A DNA stretch of 64,000 nucleotides from Arthrobacter sp. MYb227 (lineage in GTDB: Bacteria; Actinomycetota; Actinomycetes; Actinomycetales; Micrococcaceae): assembly GCF_002975435.1 (NCBI RefSeq), contig NZ_PCPT01000003.1:1-64000 (forward strand), in the 5' to 3' direction. Of the stretch, positions 57,320-64,000 are shown piece after piece. The notes below the pieces were generated by a model that did no database searches, had not been told where the DNA came from, and worked only from the letters and a program-made list of their open reading frames with translations. The position numbers and the translations under genes are program-made. How positions within the stretch are numbered: position 1 is the stretch's first letter; each line of letters starts with the position of its first letter.

Positions 57320-58069
57320 CTATTGGGGCAAGAGCCAATCGGCAACGCGACCGTTGAACCAGTCTGAGCGCTGTAGCGGGATTCCGTGGCCACAGCCATC
57401 GACAATTTCAATCTCACTGCCCGGCAGCGCTGTGTGAATGGCCGCAGCGGAGTCGCGCATCAAGGCGCGTTCCCGTCGTCCGACCATCACGAGTGCTTGA
57501 CCGGGAAACTCCGACCACGCTGCCGGTAACTCGAACCGCATGTTGTCCCCGACGGCGGCGAGCAGCGTAGCTTTCGTAATATTGGCACTTGTGTCGAGGT
57601 AGTCTTCCATCAGCTCCGGGGGGAGAAACAACTCCCGAGCCTGCATTCGGGCGAACCTGCGATTTCGCGCCAGGGGTGCGGCAGCCCCGAGAGCGCCAAG
57701 GGTAAGTCCAGTGAAGGGCATCGCTTTTGCTTGGGCACTGACAACCATCGCCCGATCTACGAGTTCGGGGTGCTTTGAAGCAAGTTCAATGGTGAGCTGT
57801 GCGCCCAAGGAAAACCCAATTACTGCAACAGGGGTCGAGCCGCCATGCGCCAGTATGCGGTTGAGCGCGTCCACTGTTTCGGTGTGTGACCGGTACGGCT
57901 GATCGGCGCTCTGGCCATGTCCAGGAAGGTCGGGCACGAGTACGTTGTACTTTGACGCGAGGCTTCTTCGAAGAGAGTTCCACATCCACCCGGCCACTCC
58001 ACCGCCGTGGAGAAGAAGTACTGGAGAACCGTCTTCGGGACCGAATCTACTTATATACATAATGTTCAT
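57320..58069 (-). CDS. alpha/beta-fold hydrolase
   Basis: A 249-residue alpha/beta hydrolase: LLLHGGGVAGWMW (oxyanion region, about residues 18-30), VLVPDLPGHGQSAD, nucleophile GFSLGA (about 86-91) and GCGHGIPLQRSD with the catalytic His near the C-terminus (about 227). It resembles MenH/BphD-like esterases; substrate unknown. The frame runs to 58198, but that part contains repeat copy 7 and has no start signal, so the ATG at 58069 is preferred. Confidence 0.75.
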   Translation of the reverse strand: MNIMYISRFGPEDGSPVLLLHGGGVAGWMWNSLRRSLASKYNVLVPDLPGHGQSADQPYRSHTETVDALNRILAHGGSTPVAVIGFSLGAQLTIELASKHPELVDRAMVVSAQAKAMPFTGLTLGALGAAAPLARNRRFARMQARELFLPPELMEDYLDTSANITKATLLAAVGDNMRFELPAAWSEFPGQALVMVGRRERALMRDSAAAIHTALPGSEIEIVDGCGHGIPLQRSDWFNGRVADWLLPQ

Positions 58070-58088
58070 GCTCTCACGCAGGTCGGCG

Positions 58089-58143
58089 GTGTCAGGCCCA
58101 GGGCATGCTGAAGCGTCCTTAAGCGGAACGCTCTGTGGGACGG
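58089..58143 (+). repeat. cassette-region repeat, copy 7
   Basis: GGTGTCAGGCCCAGGGCATGC leads into GCGTCCTTAAGCGGAACG and CTCTGTGGGACGG; stem CGTCC/GGACG is intact around GCGGAACG. A weaker core (ACCCGCCGTCGAGGAACC, 58232-58249) lies 90 bases on. Confidence 0.55.
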
Positions 58144-58248
58144 TGAAGGATTCTTTACCGTCCGTCGTCGTTAACGCGCTCTCGTGGAGATTGGCCAATT
58201 TGCTTTACGCTCTTGAAACTCTCTCGGTCGCACCCGCCGTCGAGGAAC

Positions 58249-58923
58249 CTAATCCAATCCTCGCAAGCGCTTTTGTTCCTCAAGGTATTCCTCGTCGCTA
58301 ACCATCTTTACACTTTCGAGGTCTGCTTCAGCTGCCCTCAATTGCGCCTCAAAGCGCTCTTTCGCAAGCTTCCATGTATCCGCCGCAGATTGATTCTGAA
58401 ATGCCATATCTCGAAATCCGTGATTGGCTGCGTCCAACGCTTGGGCCACCCCAGCCTTGAAGTGTCCGTTAGCGTCTTCGATGCTGATATGAAGTCCGAC
58501 AACCTTGTCTTCTAGCTCATCTAGACGTTCGCTTCGCGTCGGCAACGCCTCCAACAATGCAGTGCGCTTCTCGATGAGAGCCGTTTCTGCGGCTGCCAAC
58601 TTGTCTAGACGGTCATTTTCAGCCACGGCGCTCAGTCGTTCCGATTCGATCTTTGACCTGGATTCCTCGTCCAGCCGTTTCGACTCAGAGTCGGCGGCTT
58701 GCTGCGCGCGTGATGTATCAGCTGCGAGTTTCTTTGCGCGTCCACTCGAATGGAAAACAAAGGTCGCTATTAAGGCCGTGGCTGTAGCCCCGAGAAGAGC
58801 ACCGATTCCCAGCACCACCCAGTCGCGTCCGGTCACTTCCTGAGTAGCTACAAAAAATACAAACCCAAATGCAAATGACGCTGCGGTAAGAATGGCGAAT
58901 ACCCAAGTCCACTTGCTACTCAT
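58249..58923 (-). CDS. membrane-anchored coiled-coil protein
   Basis: A 224-residue protein. Two hydrophobic helices at the N-terminus (about residues 7-25 and 33-54) are followed by a long, highly charged, Ala/Glu/Lys/Arg-rich segment (about 62-220) with heptad character (for example SKRLDEESRSKIESERLSA), predicted coiled coil facing the cytoplasm. No family recognised. It is followed upstream on the same strand by the DUF6414-like gene, 82 bases away, and the two may belong together. Confidence 0.6.
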   Translation of the reverse strand: MSSKWTWVFAILTAASFAFGFVFFVATQEVTGRDWVVLGIGALLGATATALIATFVFHSSGRAKKLAADTSRAQQAADSESKRLDEESRSKIESERLSAVAENDRLDKLAAAETALIEKRTALLEALPTRSERLDELEDKVVGLHISIEDANGHFKAGVAQALDAANHGFRDMAFQNQSAADTWKLAKERFEAQLRAAEADLESVKMVSDEEYLEEQKRLRGLD

Positions 58924-59005
58924 GGCGATACCGGACCCGAAGCAGGATTTAGAAAGCTACATACGGCTGTGCCAACGGTGACTGTCTCACGCAAGGGAGC
59001 TCCAA

Positions 59006-59791
59006 TCACCGGTAGATAGCTAGAATCTCAATCATCAGAGCTGGCCCCTTTAGCCAGCTATCGTCGGCCGGTCCGCTGGGACCTTTGGCCTCCATCTCGC
59101 GCCGTTTCGCCCGAGGGAGGATGTCGAGGCCCGGCAACGCGAGCAGCGGCTTATGGTCCCCGGCTCCGAGCCTACGGCTGACTTTACCGACCACGTGGAC
59201 ACTGCCGTCAAGCTCCTCGGCCGATACACGTAAGTGATCGTCGCGCAGCCTCCCTGCCACCTTCCATTCGTCGGATTCTGTCTCCCCAATGACAACAAGA
59301 TCCCCTCCCATCAGGTTCCCAAGAGCCTCAACCATCGCGAGTTGTCCCTCGTCTATCGGCAGGTTTTGGCCGATCGTAGAACCAAACTCGCTCAAGGCCT
59401 TCACAGCAGTCAGCATCCCGCTTTTCGGCGTCAGCGCTTTGATCATTGAGGGAACCTGTATGTCGCATTCGACCTGAATCAGAGCGCCCACAGGAAGAGG
59501 AGAAAGCTCGGTGTCAGGATCCTGCACAGCCGCCCAACCAGAGAGCTCTGGATCTTCAGCGACAAGTTTTATCAATCGCTCGAACTGTGCAGGTGGAGTG
59601 TCAGCCATTCGAACGGTCTTCTCATTCTCACGCGAGTATCGTCCATCTACGTCGGAACCCGGCGTCGCGCTGCCGGTCCCAACGCCTGAGCGCTGGTCAC
59701 GATCTTCAATTGAAGTGCGTGAACCTCCTTCGAGCGCACTCAGATAGTCAGTGAGAGCCGACTCATTCAGGTATAGAAAATTCTTCAGCAC
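59006..59791 (-). CDS. DUF6414-like protein
   Basis: A 261-residue soluble protein beginning MLKNFLYLNESALTDYLSAL, a start typical of the DUF6414 family as I recall it (name tentative). The rest is mixed alpha/beta with no catalytic motif I can identify; a DGRYSRENEKTVRM segment and a C-terminal MIEILAIYR are noted. GTG start with AGGAG six bases upstream. Proteins of this group occur sporadically in accessory regions, a distribution like that of defence genes, but no function is known to me. Confidence 0.55.
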   Translation of the reverse strand: MLKNFLYLNESALTDYLSALEGGSRTSIEDRDQRSGVGTGSATPGSDVDGRYSRENEKTVRMADTPPAQFERLIKLVAEDPELSGWAAVQDPDTELSPLPVGALIQVECDIQVPSMIKALTPKSGMLTAVKALSEFGSTIGQNLPIDEGQLAMVEALGNLMGGDLVVIGETESDEWKVAGRLRDDHLRVSAEELDGSVHVVGKVSRRLGAGDHKPLLALPGLDILPRAKRREMEAKGPSGPADDSWLKGPALMIEILAIYR

Positions 59792-59910
59792 GATAGCTCC
59801 TACGCGTAGGTCCGTCCCTAAAAAGGGCCACGCCCTATTGTCTCAGGTGCCACGCTGGATACGGAGCATTCGTAGACGGCTCGCGCTTGCGCTGATTCAA
59901 ACACTTGGAG

Positions 59911-59977
59911 GTCATCTTCGGCGATGCCGGGACAGTGGGCTAGAACAGCCGCCCGTAAGGGGAACGCTCTGCGGAAC
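59911..59977 (+). repeat. cassette-region repeat, copy 8
   Basis: GTCATCTTCGGCGATGCC (59911-59928) corresponds to the TGTCATTTTC...GGCGACTGC module; GGGACAGTGGGCTAGAACAG replaces the middle; the core is GCCCGTAAGGGGAACGC plus TCTGCGGAAC. Confidence 0.65.
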
Positions 59978-60024
59978 AATCTTCTGTGTCTGGAATTTTC
60001 TCCTTTAAATGGTGTTGATAACTG

Positions 60025-60654
60025 TCAGTTTGGCAGCCCAAGAGGTGATTTCCATTCGCTTCGCAAAATGCTCATGACAATCGCATCGTGATGAGTGCCA
60101 TTAAAATACAGCACCTCACGGAGTCTGCCCTCTTCTGTGAATCCGGCGTTCGAGTATGCTTTATGAGCTCGTTGGTTAAAGGCCCAAACGCGTAGCTCTA
60201 TTCGGTTGAGTCCCATTTGGAGGAATCCGTAATCGATTGCGGTCTTCACTGCATCGGTTCCGTAGCCTTTCCCAGTTTCTTCAGGGGCAAGGATGATCGC
60301 CAACGTCGCGGCTCGTTCCGGCATAGATGCCCCATAAAGTGTTACGTGCCCAATGAAGCTACCCGACTCTCGGGTCTCAATACTGAGCCCAATACTTCCC
60401 GGAGTCGAGTTAATGCTCCACTGTTTGAACATCTCTGCCGTCGAACCTGCAGGGCATGGTCTGATAGTCGTTTGCTGCAACACAGACCATTCGGGAAGCC
60501 CCCACCACTTTTCTAGTAACGGAAGATCGCTTTCCGCCAGTGCGCGAAAGCGTATTTTGTCTCCGCAAAGTACGTTGGTCCCATATGTCACAGCGTCTCC
60601 TATGTTCCAATTATTAGTCATGATCCCATCATTGATCATTTCCGTATTGATCAC
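60025..60654 (-). CDS. GNAT acetyltransferase, RimJ/RimL type
   Basis: A protein of up to 209 residues (the GTG at 60654 and ATGs at 60639 and 60621 are all possible; the last gives 198 residues). It has the GNAT_3 core: LAIILAPEETGKGYGTDAVK (about residues 128-147) with the acetyl-CoA loop, then MGLNRIELRVWAFNQRAHKAY and NAGFTEEGRLREV. Relatives acetylate ribosomal proteins or small molecules. Single gene between repeat copies 8 and 9. Confidence 0.78.
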   Translation of the reverse strand: MINTEMINDGIMTNNWNIGDAVTYGTNVLCGDKIRFRALAESDLPLLEKWWGLPEWSVLQQTTIRPCPAGSTAEMFKQWSINSTPGSIGLSIETRESGSFIGHVTLYGASMPERAATLAIILAPEETGKGYGTDAVKTAIDYGFLQMGLNRIELRVWAFNQRAHKAYSNAGFTEEGRLREVLYFNGTHHDAIVMSILRSEWKSPLGLPN

Positions 60655-60740
60655 GTGATTTGAGACGTCGAAGCTAAGCCGGATTAGTCCCTACAATCGA
60701 AAGACCCTAGGACCATAATATTTATTCCAATGAAACACAC

Positions 60741-60776
60741 GTGGCGTATCTTAAGGGGAACCTTCTACGGAGCAGC
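60741..60776 (+). repeat. cassette-region repeat, copy 9 (core only)
   Basis: TATCTTAAGGGGAACCTTC followed by TACGGAGCAGC: the hairpin core. A second, degraded copy may follow at about 60800-60866 (CCAAGGGCGGAATGGCACTTT..., then TTTGCCCGCCCGTTCTATGGGG), running into the end of the Abi-like gene. Confidence 0.55.
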
Positions 60777-60854
60777 AATCCATGGTTGCCATTATGCTGC
60801 CGGATTCCAAGGGCGGAATGGCACTTTTCACTGGCCAGTATTTGCCCGCCCGTT

Positions 60855-61589
60855 CTATGGGGTTTGCGTCGAGCTTGTGGGTATGAGTCCAGTGACCGGT
60901 GCGCGGTCGATGATTTCTGTAACGTCACTGTTGTCCGTGATCCACTCATAGACTTCCGGTGAAACGAGTTTGAAGAGGAAATTCATGTCCTCCAGGCGTC
61001 TTGTGACGCTGGTTGATGCGCTAGCAACGGGTTCGAGGTGAGCCAGCCGATTTCGTAGGCTGACTGCGGAATCCAGATACTTTGCGACGTCGGCCCGGGC
61101 TGTACCGCGTGGAAAAGCCTTGTGTAGATAAGGAGTCCATAGTGTGCTTTCTCGTGCCCTGGGTGTGATGAGGAACTGCCAAAAGCCGAAGGAAAGTCTG
61201 GCTATGACCATCCCGTGGGTAGCCGATGTACCGATATCGCGTTGGGCGCTACGAAGCAGCTTCAACCCATCGTTGTTTAGCCTCTGCTGTCGGAGGCGTA
61301 CTCGCTGTGTGCCGTTTTCCAGGTTCAACCAGCCAGGTGCTGATTGTGTTGCCCAGTCGGGAAAAGCAGGTGCCAACTCGGCGTCAAGAGCGTTGCGAAC
61401 CGCGACCTCCACATGGGCCAGGTCGCGGAGGATCGCTGACGATAGTTCAGAGTTCCATGCATAGATTTCCAAGGCCAGCAAGTGGTCACCGGAGGCCATA
61501 GCCAGATACTTGTCGTACCGGTGTTGCGATAGCCATGCAACGGCCTGATCTGGCGTGGGAATGGTGGCATGTGGCAATCCTTCAGGCAT
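60855..61589 (-). CDS. Abi-family (abortive infection-like) protein with HEPN-type motif
   Basis: A 244-residue protein of the Abi_2/AbiD-AbiF type: AWNSELSSAILRDLAHVEVAVRNAL in the first half and SVSLRNRLAHLEPV near residue 189-202, containing R-x4-H, the metal-independent RNase motif of HEPN proteins. Members abort phage infection, in some cases with a non-coding RNA antitoxin encoded upstream. TAGTCT on the minus strand ends seven bases before the ATG at 61589, a leaderless start. Single gene between repeats. Confidence 0.75.
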   Translation of the reverse strand: MPEGLPHATIPTPDQAVAWLSQHRYDKYLAMASGDHLLALEIYAWNSELSSAILRDLAHVEVAVRNALDAELAPAFPDWATQSAPGWLNLENGTQRVRLRQQRLNNDGLKLLRSAQRDIGTSATHGMVIARLSFGFWQFLITPRARESTLWTPYLHKAFPRGTARADVAKYLDSAVSLRNRLAHLEPVASASTSVTRRLEDMNFLFKLVSPEVYEWITDNSDVTEIIDRAPVTGLIPTSSTQTP

Positions 61590-61806
61590 AAGTAGTAGAC
61601 TACAGGTGCACTACGGGATCGGTCCTCTGTTCAATGGTTCGCCATTCGATTAGGCAGCGTGGTGCATAGAAAGTATTGAAGGGCCCATCGTGACGATGGG
61701 CCCTTTCTTTTCAAGTTGGCGTCCGGCTGATTCGGAGTACCGCAGCGAACATACCGCATTCCCATAAGGTTTGCCATGCATTCAGAATGCGTCCGTATAA
61801 ATATCG
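61590..61806. other. intergenic stretch with an orphan terminator
   Basis: Holds the -10 of the Abi-like gene near 61597-61602 and a plus-strand terminator at 61679-61712 that no annotated plus-strand gene explains. Nothing else is evident. Confidence 0.4.
61679..61712 (+). terminator. rho-independent terminator without an assigned gene
   Basis: AAGGGCCCATCG (61679-61690) and CGATGGGCCCTT (61694-61705) pair perfectly around TGA; TTTCTTTT overlaps and follows. Textbook plus-strand terminator, yet the nearest upstream gene is on the minus strand. Confidence 0.75.
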
Positions 61807-61860
61807 GTGGTCACCTGCATGGCACTTCCGTGCCCGTTAGGGGAACCCCCTACGGACAGC
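61807..61860 (+). repeat. cassette-region repeat, copy 10
   Basis: GGTGGTCACCTGCATGGCACTTCC followed by the best-preserved core: GTGCCCGTTAGGGGAACC then CCCTACGGACAGC; CCGTTAGGGG and CCCCCTACGG pair at eight of ten positions. Confidence 0.7.
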
Positions 61861-61964
61861 TCATGAGCTGCCAGACGGATCGGCTACGAATTACGCGAGG
61901 AAGCAGGGGTCGTATAGTCGTGCTACTGGCGAAAACGGCGCGGCCTGGGTGCCAAACAGACAGC

Positions 61965-62014
61965 GAGCAACCCATGTGGTCCGGCCGATCATGGCCGACC
62001 CACATGGGTTGCTC
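61965..62014. terminator. stem-loop with 15-bp perfect stem
   Basis: GAGCAACCCATGTGG (61965-61979) and CCACATGGGTTGCTC (62000-62014) are perfect complements; an inner GGCC/GGCC pair sits in the loop. It is the first hairpin downstream of the sigma-factor operon (minus strand); the short T-run (TTT) is on the plus side. Confidence 0.6.
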
Positions 62015-62120
62015 TTTGTGCTCACAGGGATCAGCCCAAGGGCCTAAAGAATCAACTGTGTGCGATGCTGCGCGTTGCGTTTCACATGCGTGGATTGCCA
62101 TCGACGGGCGAACCCATGCT

Positions 62121-62558
62121 TTAGAAGATCGGTTCGTGGACCTCGGCAGCGATTTTTTCCTGGCACGCGGAGATCGCACCGGCCTGCTCGGGCTGGTTGC
62201 CACCGTCGAAGCGCGACTCGACCACCGTGTATTGATCCGGGTCCTTGTCGTCCCAGCCTTCCAACACCGCTGCTGCACTGCGTCCGGTGAGGATGACGGT
62301 TTCAACGCCGGCCGCTTCGCTGCACGCGATGAACTTGTCTGCGTACTTCGTTTTGACAATGCCTTGCATGTCAATGGTTGCTGGTGGGAAGAAAGCCGTG
62401 GCGGCTCCCACCCCGCCCAGGGCGCTCATGCCAACCAAGGCGGTTCCGAGTCCCAGACGCGTCATGTGTCGGCGTCGGTTGATTTTCTTTCCCAGTTCAC
62501 GGCGCGCGGTGTCAACACTGCGCTCGATCGCCATCAGGTCCGGTGGTGCGATGTTCAT
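62121..62558 (-). CDS. membrane-anchored partner of the ECF sigma factor
   Basis: A 145-residue protein with about 32 N-terminal cytoplasmic residues (ending KKINRRRHM), one membrane helix (LGLGTALVGMSALGGVGAATAF, about 35-56) and an outer domain with two Cys. Overlap of four bases with the sigma gene makes it the natural candidate for anti-sigma factor or signal-sensing partner, but it lacks the ZAS zinc motif and is short, so function is inferred from context only. Confidence 0.55.
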   Translation of the reverse strand: MNIAPPDLMAIERSVDTARRELGKKINRRRHMTRLGLGTALVGMSALGGVGAATAFFPPATIDMQGIVKTKYADKFIACSEAAGVETVILTGRSAAAVLEGWDDKDPDQYTVVESRFDGGNQPEQAGAISACQEKIAAEVHEPIF

Positions 62559-63094
62559 GATTCCTCCTTTAGTTTTGCTTCTCGTAGTCGTTCTCTCACG
62601 CGTTGCATGCGTTTTCGCGCGGTGGGTGCGCTCACTCCGAGTTCGCGGGCCGCGACCTCATACGTTTTGCCCTGCACGATGCACGTTTCGACGAGCCACC
62701 GGTCGCGAACGGACAGTGACGCCAGTTCCTTGTGCACCCAGCGGAGTTCATCGAGCCCCGATGGTGCGTCGACCGTCGAGTGCGTGTGTTCCACCCCGTC
62801 GAGTGGAACCGTTTGGGACTTCCTGTGGCGACGGTTCGAGTTCAGCGCCATGAACCGGCACGTCGCCAGAAGCCAGGGCAACACCGAATCGTCCACGAGA
62901 GTCAGGTGTTTGCGCCGCCGCCAAAGCGTAAGGAACGTATCCTGCACTGCATCCTCCACTTGGTCAGCAGTGTCAACGACTGCCCAGGCGTACTTGTAGA
63001 CGGCTTTTCCGTGTCTTCGCATCAGTTGGTCGAATGCGAATCTGTCTCCGGAACCAAGCGCCTGAAGCAGTTCGCCGTCATCGAGTTCATTCAT
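62555..63094 (-). CDS. ECF-type RNA polymerase sigma factor
   Basis: A 179-residue sigma-70 family protein of the extracytoplasmic-function class: region 2 (FDQLMRRHGKAVYKYAW and QVEDAVQDTFLTLWRRR, about residues 19-62) and region 4 (LASLSVRDRWLVETCIVQG, then ARELGVSAPTARKRMQRVRE, about 122-168). No region 3 or C-terminal extension. GGAGGTG precedes the ATG. Co-translated with the membrane protein that follows. Confidence 0.88.
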   Translation of the reverse strand: MNELDDGELLQALGSGDRFAFDQLMRRHGKAVYKYAWAVVDTADQVEDAVQDTFLTLWRRRKHLTLVDDSVLPWLLATCRFMALNSNRRHRKSQTVPLDGVEHTHSTVDAPSGLDELRWVHKELASLSVRDRWLVETCIVQGKTYEVAARELGVSAPTARKRMQRVRERLREAKLKEES

Positions 63095-63193
63095 TTAGCA
63101 CCTCCATACCTACACAATGTCGAGTCTTCCCCATGTGTGACATCAACGCCGCGATCGGCCTGATTCGAAGCACCATGCATGCAAGGTATCTCC

Positions 63194-63271
63194 TTCATTT
63201 TTCAAGGGCGATTGCACTGGTTGTCCCAAGTCGTGTGCACTGAAATGGCGCGTCCGTACCTGGATTGCACG
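63194..63271 (+). repeat. cassette-region repeat, copy 11
   Basis: TTCATTTTTCAAGGGCGATTGCACTGG, then TTGTCCCAAGTCGTGTGCACTG, then GCGCGTCCGTACCTGG. The first two modules are excellent; the core is cut after CGTCCGTA. A complete copy follows 58 bases later. Confidence 0.7.
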
Positions 63272-63328
63272 GCATAGCTTTGCCACCCAAATGGAGCCGA
63301 CATATGGCGAGGGGCATTTCGATACCGG

Positions 63329-63415
63329 TGTCATTTTCCTCTAAGGCGACTGCGCAGCCCAAAGTCCAATGCGCTGCAATTACGCGTCCGCAGGAGGAAC
63401 CTTCATCGGACGCTG
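63329..63415 (+). repeat. cassette-region repeat, copy 12 (complete)
   Basis: TGTCATTTTCCTCTAAGG-CGACTGCGCA (63329-63356), CCCAAAGTCCAATGCGCTGC, and ACGCGTCCGCAGGAGGAACC with TTCATCGGACGCTG to 63415. Stem CGTCCG/CGGACG frames the core. Confidence 0.8.
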
Positions 63416-63507
63416 TTTGCGGCATTGCTGTTCAGCACCGCCAGACAACGGATGTGTTTGACCGCTATTGCTACCCCTTTTTATACCCTGTCGTGTTCAA
63501 TGGGGAC

Positions 63508-63999
63508 ATGGAGATACGCCCGTGCACAGACGATGACCTCGCCATACTTTCCTCAAGATGGAAGGTCCTGGGAGGCGTTCACGAATCGCACCACTCCGGC
63601 CAGCTCGCCGGTGACACGACGTACCTGGTCGCCTGGAGGGACGGAGAGCCCCTGGGTTCGGGAGTCGTGCAATGGGGTGGATGCATAGGACCCAACGCGC
63701 GGGAGGCGTTCCCCCGGGCCGTGGAGATCAACCATTTGCAGGTCCGCGACGAGTATCGCAGCCAAGGGGTCGGGACCGCGTTGATCGCCGCAGCGGAGCA
63801 ACTAATCGGGCGAGAGGGAATGGCCCAGGCAGCGGTCGGCGTGGCCGATGACAACCCCCGTGCCGAACGCCTGTATCTGGGTCTGGGGTACCGCAGGACC
63901 GGGATTGTTGATGTCAGTGAATACTCATGGGTCTCGGACGATGGAACTGTCCAGCAGGCCAGTGAACGCGATCAACTGCTCGTCAAGGACCTAGCGTAA
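63508..63999 (+). CDS. GNAT acetyltransferase
   Basis: A 163-residue GNAT protein: MEIRPCTDDDLAILSSRW, then EINHLQVRDEYRSQGVGTAL (acetyl-CoA loop R-x-x-G-x-G, about residues 73-92) and VGVADDNPRAERLYLGLGYR (about 110-129), all canonical. The frame is open back through repeat copy 12 to 63265, but the ATG at 63508 gives the domain start; no strong ribosome-binding site is seen. The stop is at 63997-63999. Last gene of the window and third GNAT of the accessory region. Confidence 0.82.
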   Translation: MEIRPCTDDDLAILSSRWKVLGGVHESHHSGQLAGDTTYLVAWRDGEPLGSGVVQWGGCIGPNAREAFPRAVEINHLQVRDEYRSQGVGTALIAAAEQLIGREGMAQAAVGVADDNPRAERLYLGLGYRRTGIVDVSEYSWVSDDGTVQQASERDQLLVKDLA

Positions 64000-64000
64000 G

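Noticed and set aside
58227-58250. A further repeat copy (CACCCGCCGTCGAGGAACC)
   Set aside because: Only the GAGGAACC and a few flanking bases match, with no stem; it also abuts the 3' end of a coding region. Mentioned but not counted as a copy.
51464-63415. CRISPR array
   Set aside because: Repeats are 0.2-2 kb apart, diverged, and separated by genes rather than by uniform short spacers; no cas genes are seen.
51464-63415. Classical integron with attC sites
   Set aside because: No integrase gene is in the window and the repeats lack the paired RYYYAAC / GTTRRRY core sites; cargo genes lie on both strands.

Overview
The window looks like a stretch of chromosome from a high-GC Gram-positive, most likely a Micrococcaceae actinobacterium of the Arthrobacter / Glutamicibacter type. 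This is inferred from gene order and protein families, not from any rRNA. The support is the uvrC-rapZ-yvcK-whiA-(sodA)-gap-pgk-tpiA-secG block, the tkt-tal-pgi-zwf-opcA-pgl block with its actinobacterial OpcA, a HelY/DUF3516-type helicase, WhiA, a DUF222/HNH protein, and many genes whose start codon lies 6-7 bases after a TANNNT -10 hexamer with no Shine-Dalgarno (leaderless starts).

Layout. Positions 1-6.3 kb are accessory: a hypothetical gene, an isochorismatase-family protein with an Asn at the usual catalytic Asp, a patatin-like lipase, a PIG-L deacetylase, and an IS200/IS605 element (intact tnpA, broken tnpB) that sits in a remnant related to the first hypothetical gene. An unusually hairpin-rich intergenic stretch follows. 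Positions 6.3-25.6 kb are mostly housekeeping: an RsmC/RlmG-type methyltransferase, a YigZ/IMPACT protein, coaE, two tandem paralogues of unknown function, uvrB, a TerC-family gene behind a yybP-ykoY-like manganese riboswitch, an MFS transporter, an SDR, an S33 peptidase with a GNAT partner, a DUF457 hydrolase, a stand-alone S1-like protein, a large helicase, tam, DUF222/HNH, an MBL hydrolase and a GntR regulator. Positions 25.6-49.5 kb are core: uvrA, a HAD phosphatase and plsC, uvrC, rapZ-yvcK-whiA, sodA, the triose part of glycolysis with secG, the reverse-strand pentose-phosphate operon, and divergent ctaB.

Positions 49.5-64 kb change character. They hold short, mostly single genes on both strands (acetyltransferases, an aminoglycoside-phosphotransferase-like kinase, an Abi-type protein, an ECF sigma pair, small membrane proteins, a DUF6414-like protein, a broken AAA ATPase). 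From about 51.46 to 63.42 kb these genes are separated by about a dozen diverged copies of one repeat, all in the same orientation. The best copies are about 88 bp: a module beginning TGTCATTTTC and running to CGACTGCA, a second TGTC...TTGCACT module, and a terminal imperfect hairpin around GGGGAACC. The gene-repeat-gene-repeat pattern looks like a cassette array. The internal layout recalls res-type sites of small serine recombinases more than attC sites of integrons. No recombinase gene lies in the window, so mechanism and mobility are inference. This is the most interesting feature of the window.

How the genes work together: UvrA, UvrB and UvrC give nucleotide excision repair from three separate loci, with a LexA-like box at uvrA. 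Gap-Pgk-TpiA and Tkt-Tal-Pgi-Zwf-OpcA-Pgl form two head-on central-carbon operons. RapZ-YvcK-WhiA form the conserved signalling and sporulation-type regulator block. The rest are single-gene functions or accessory cargo.
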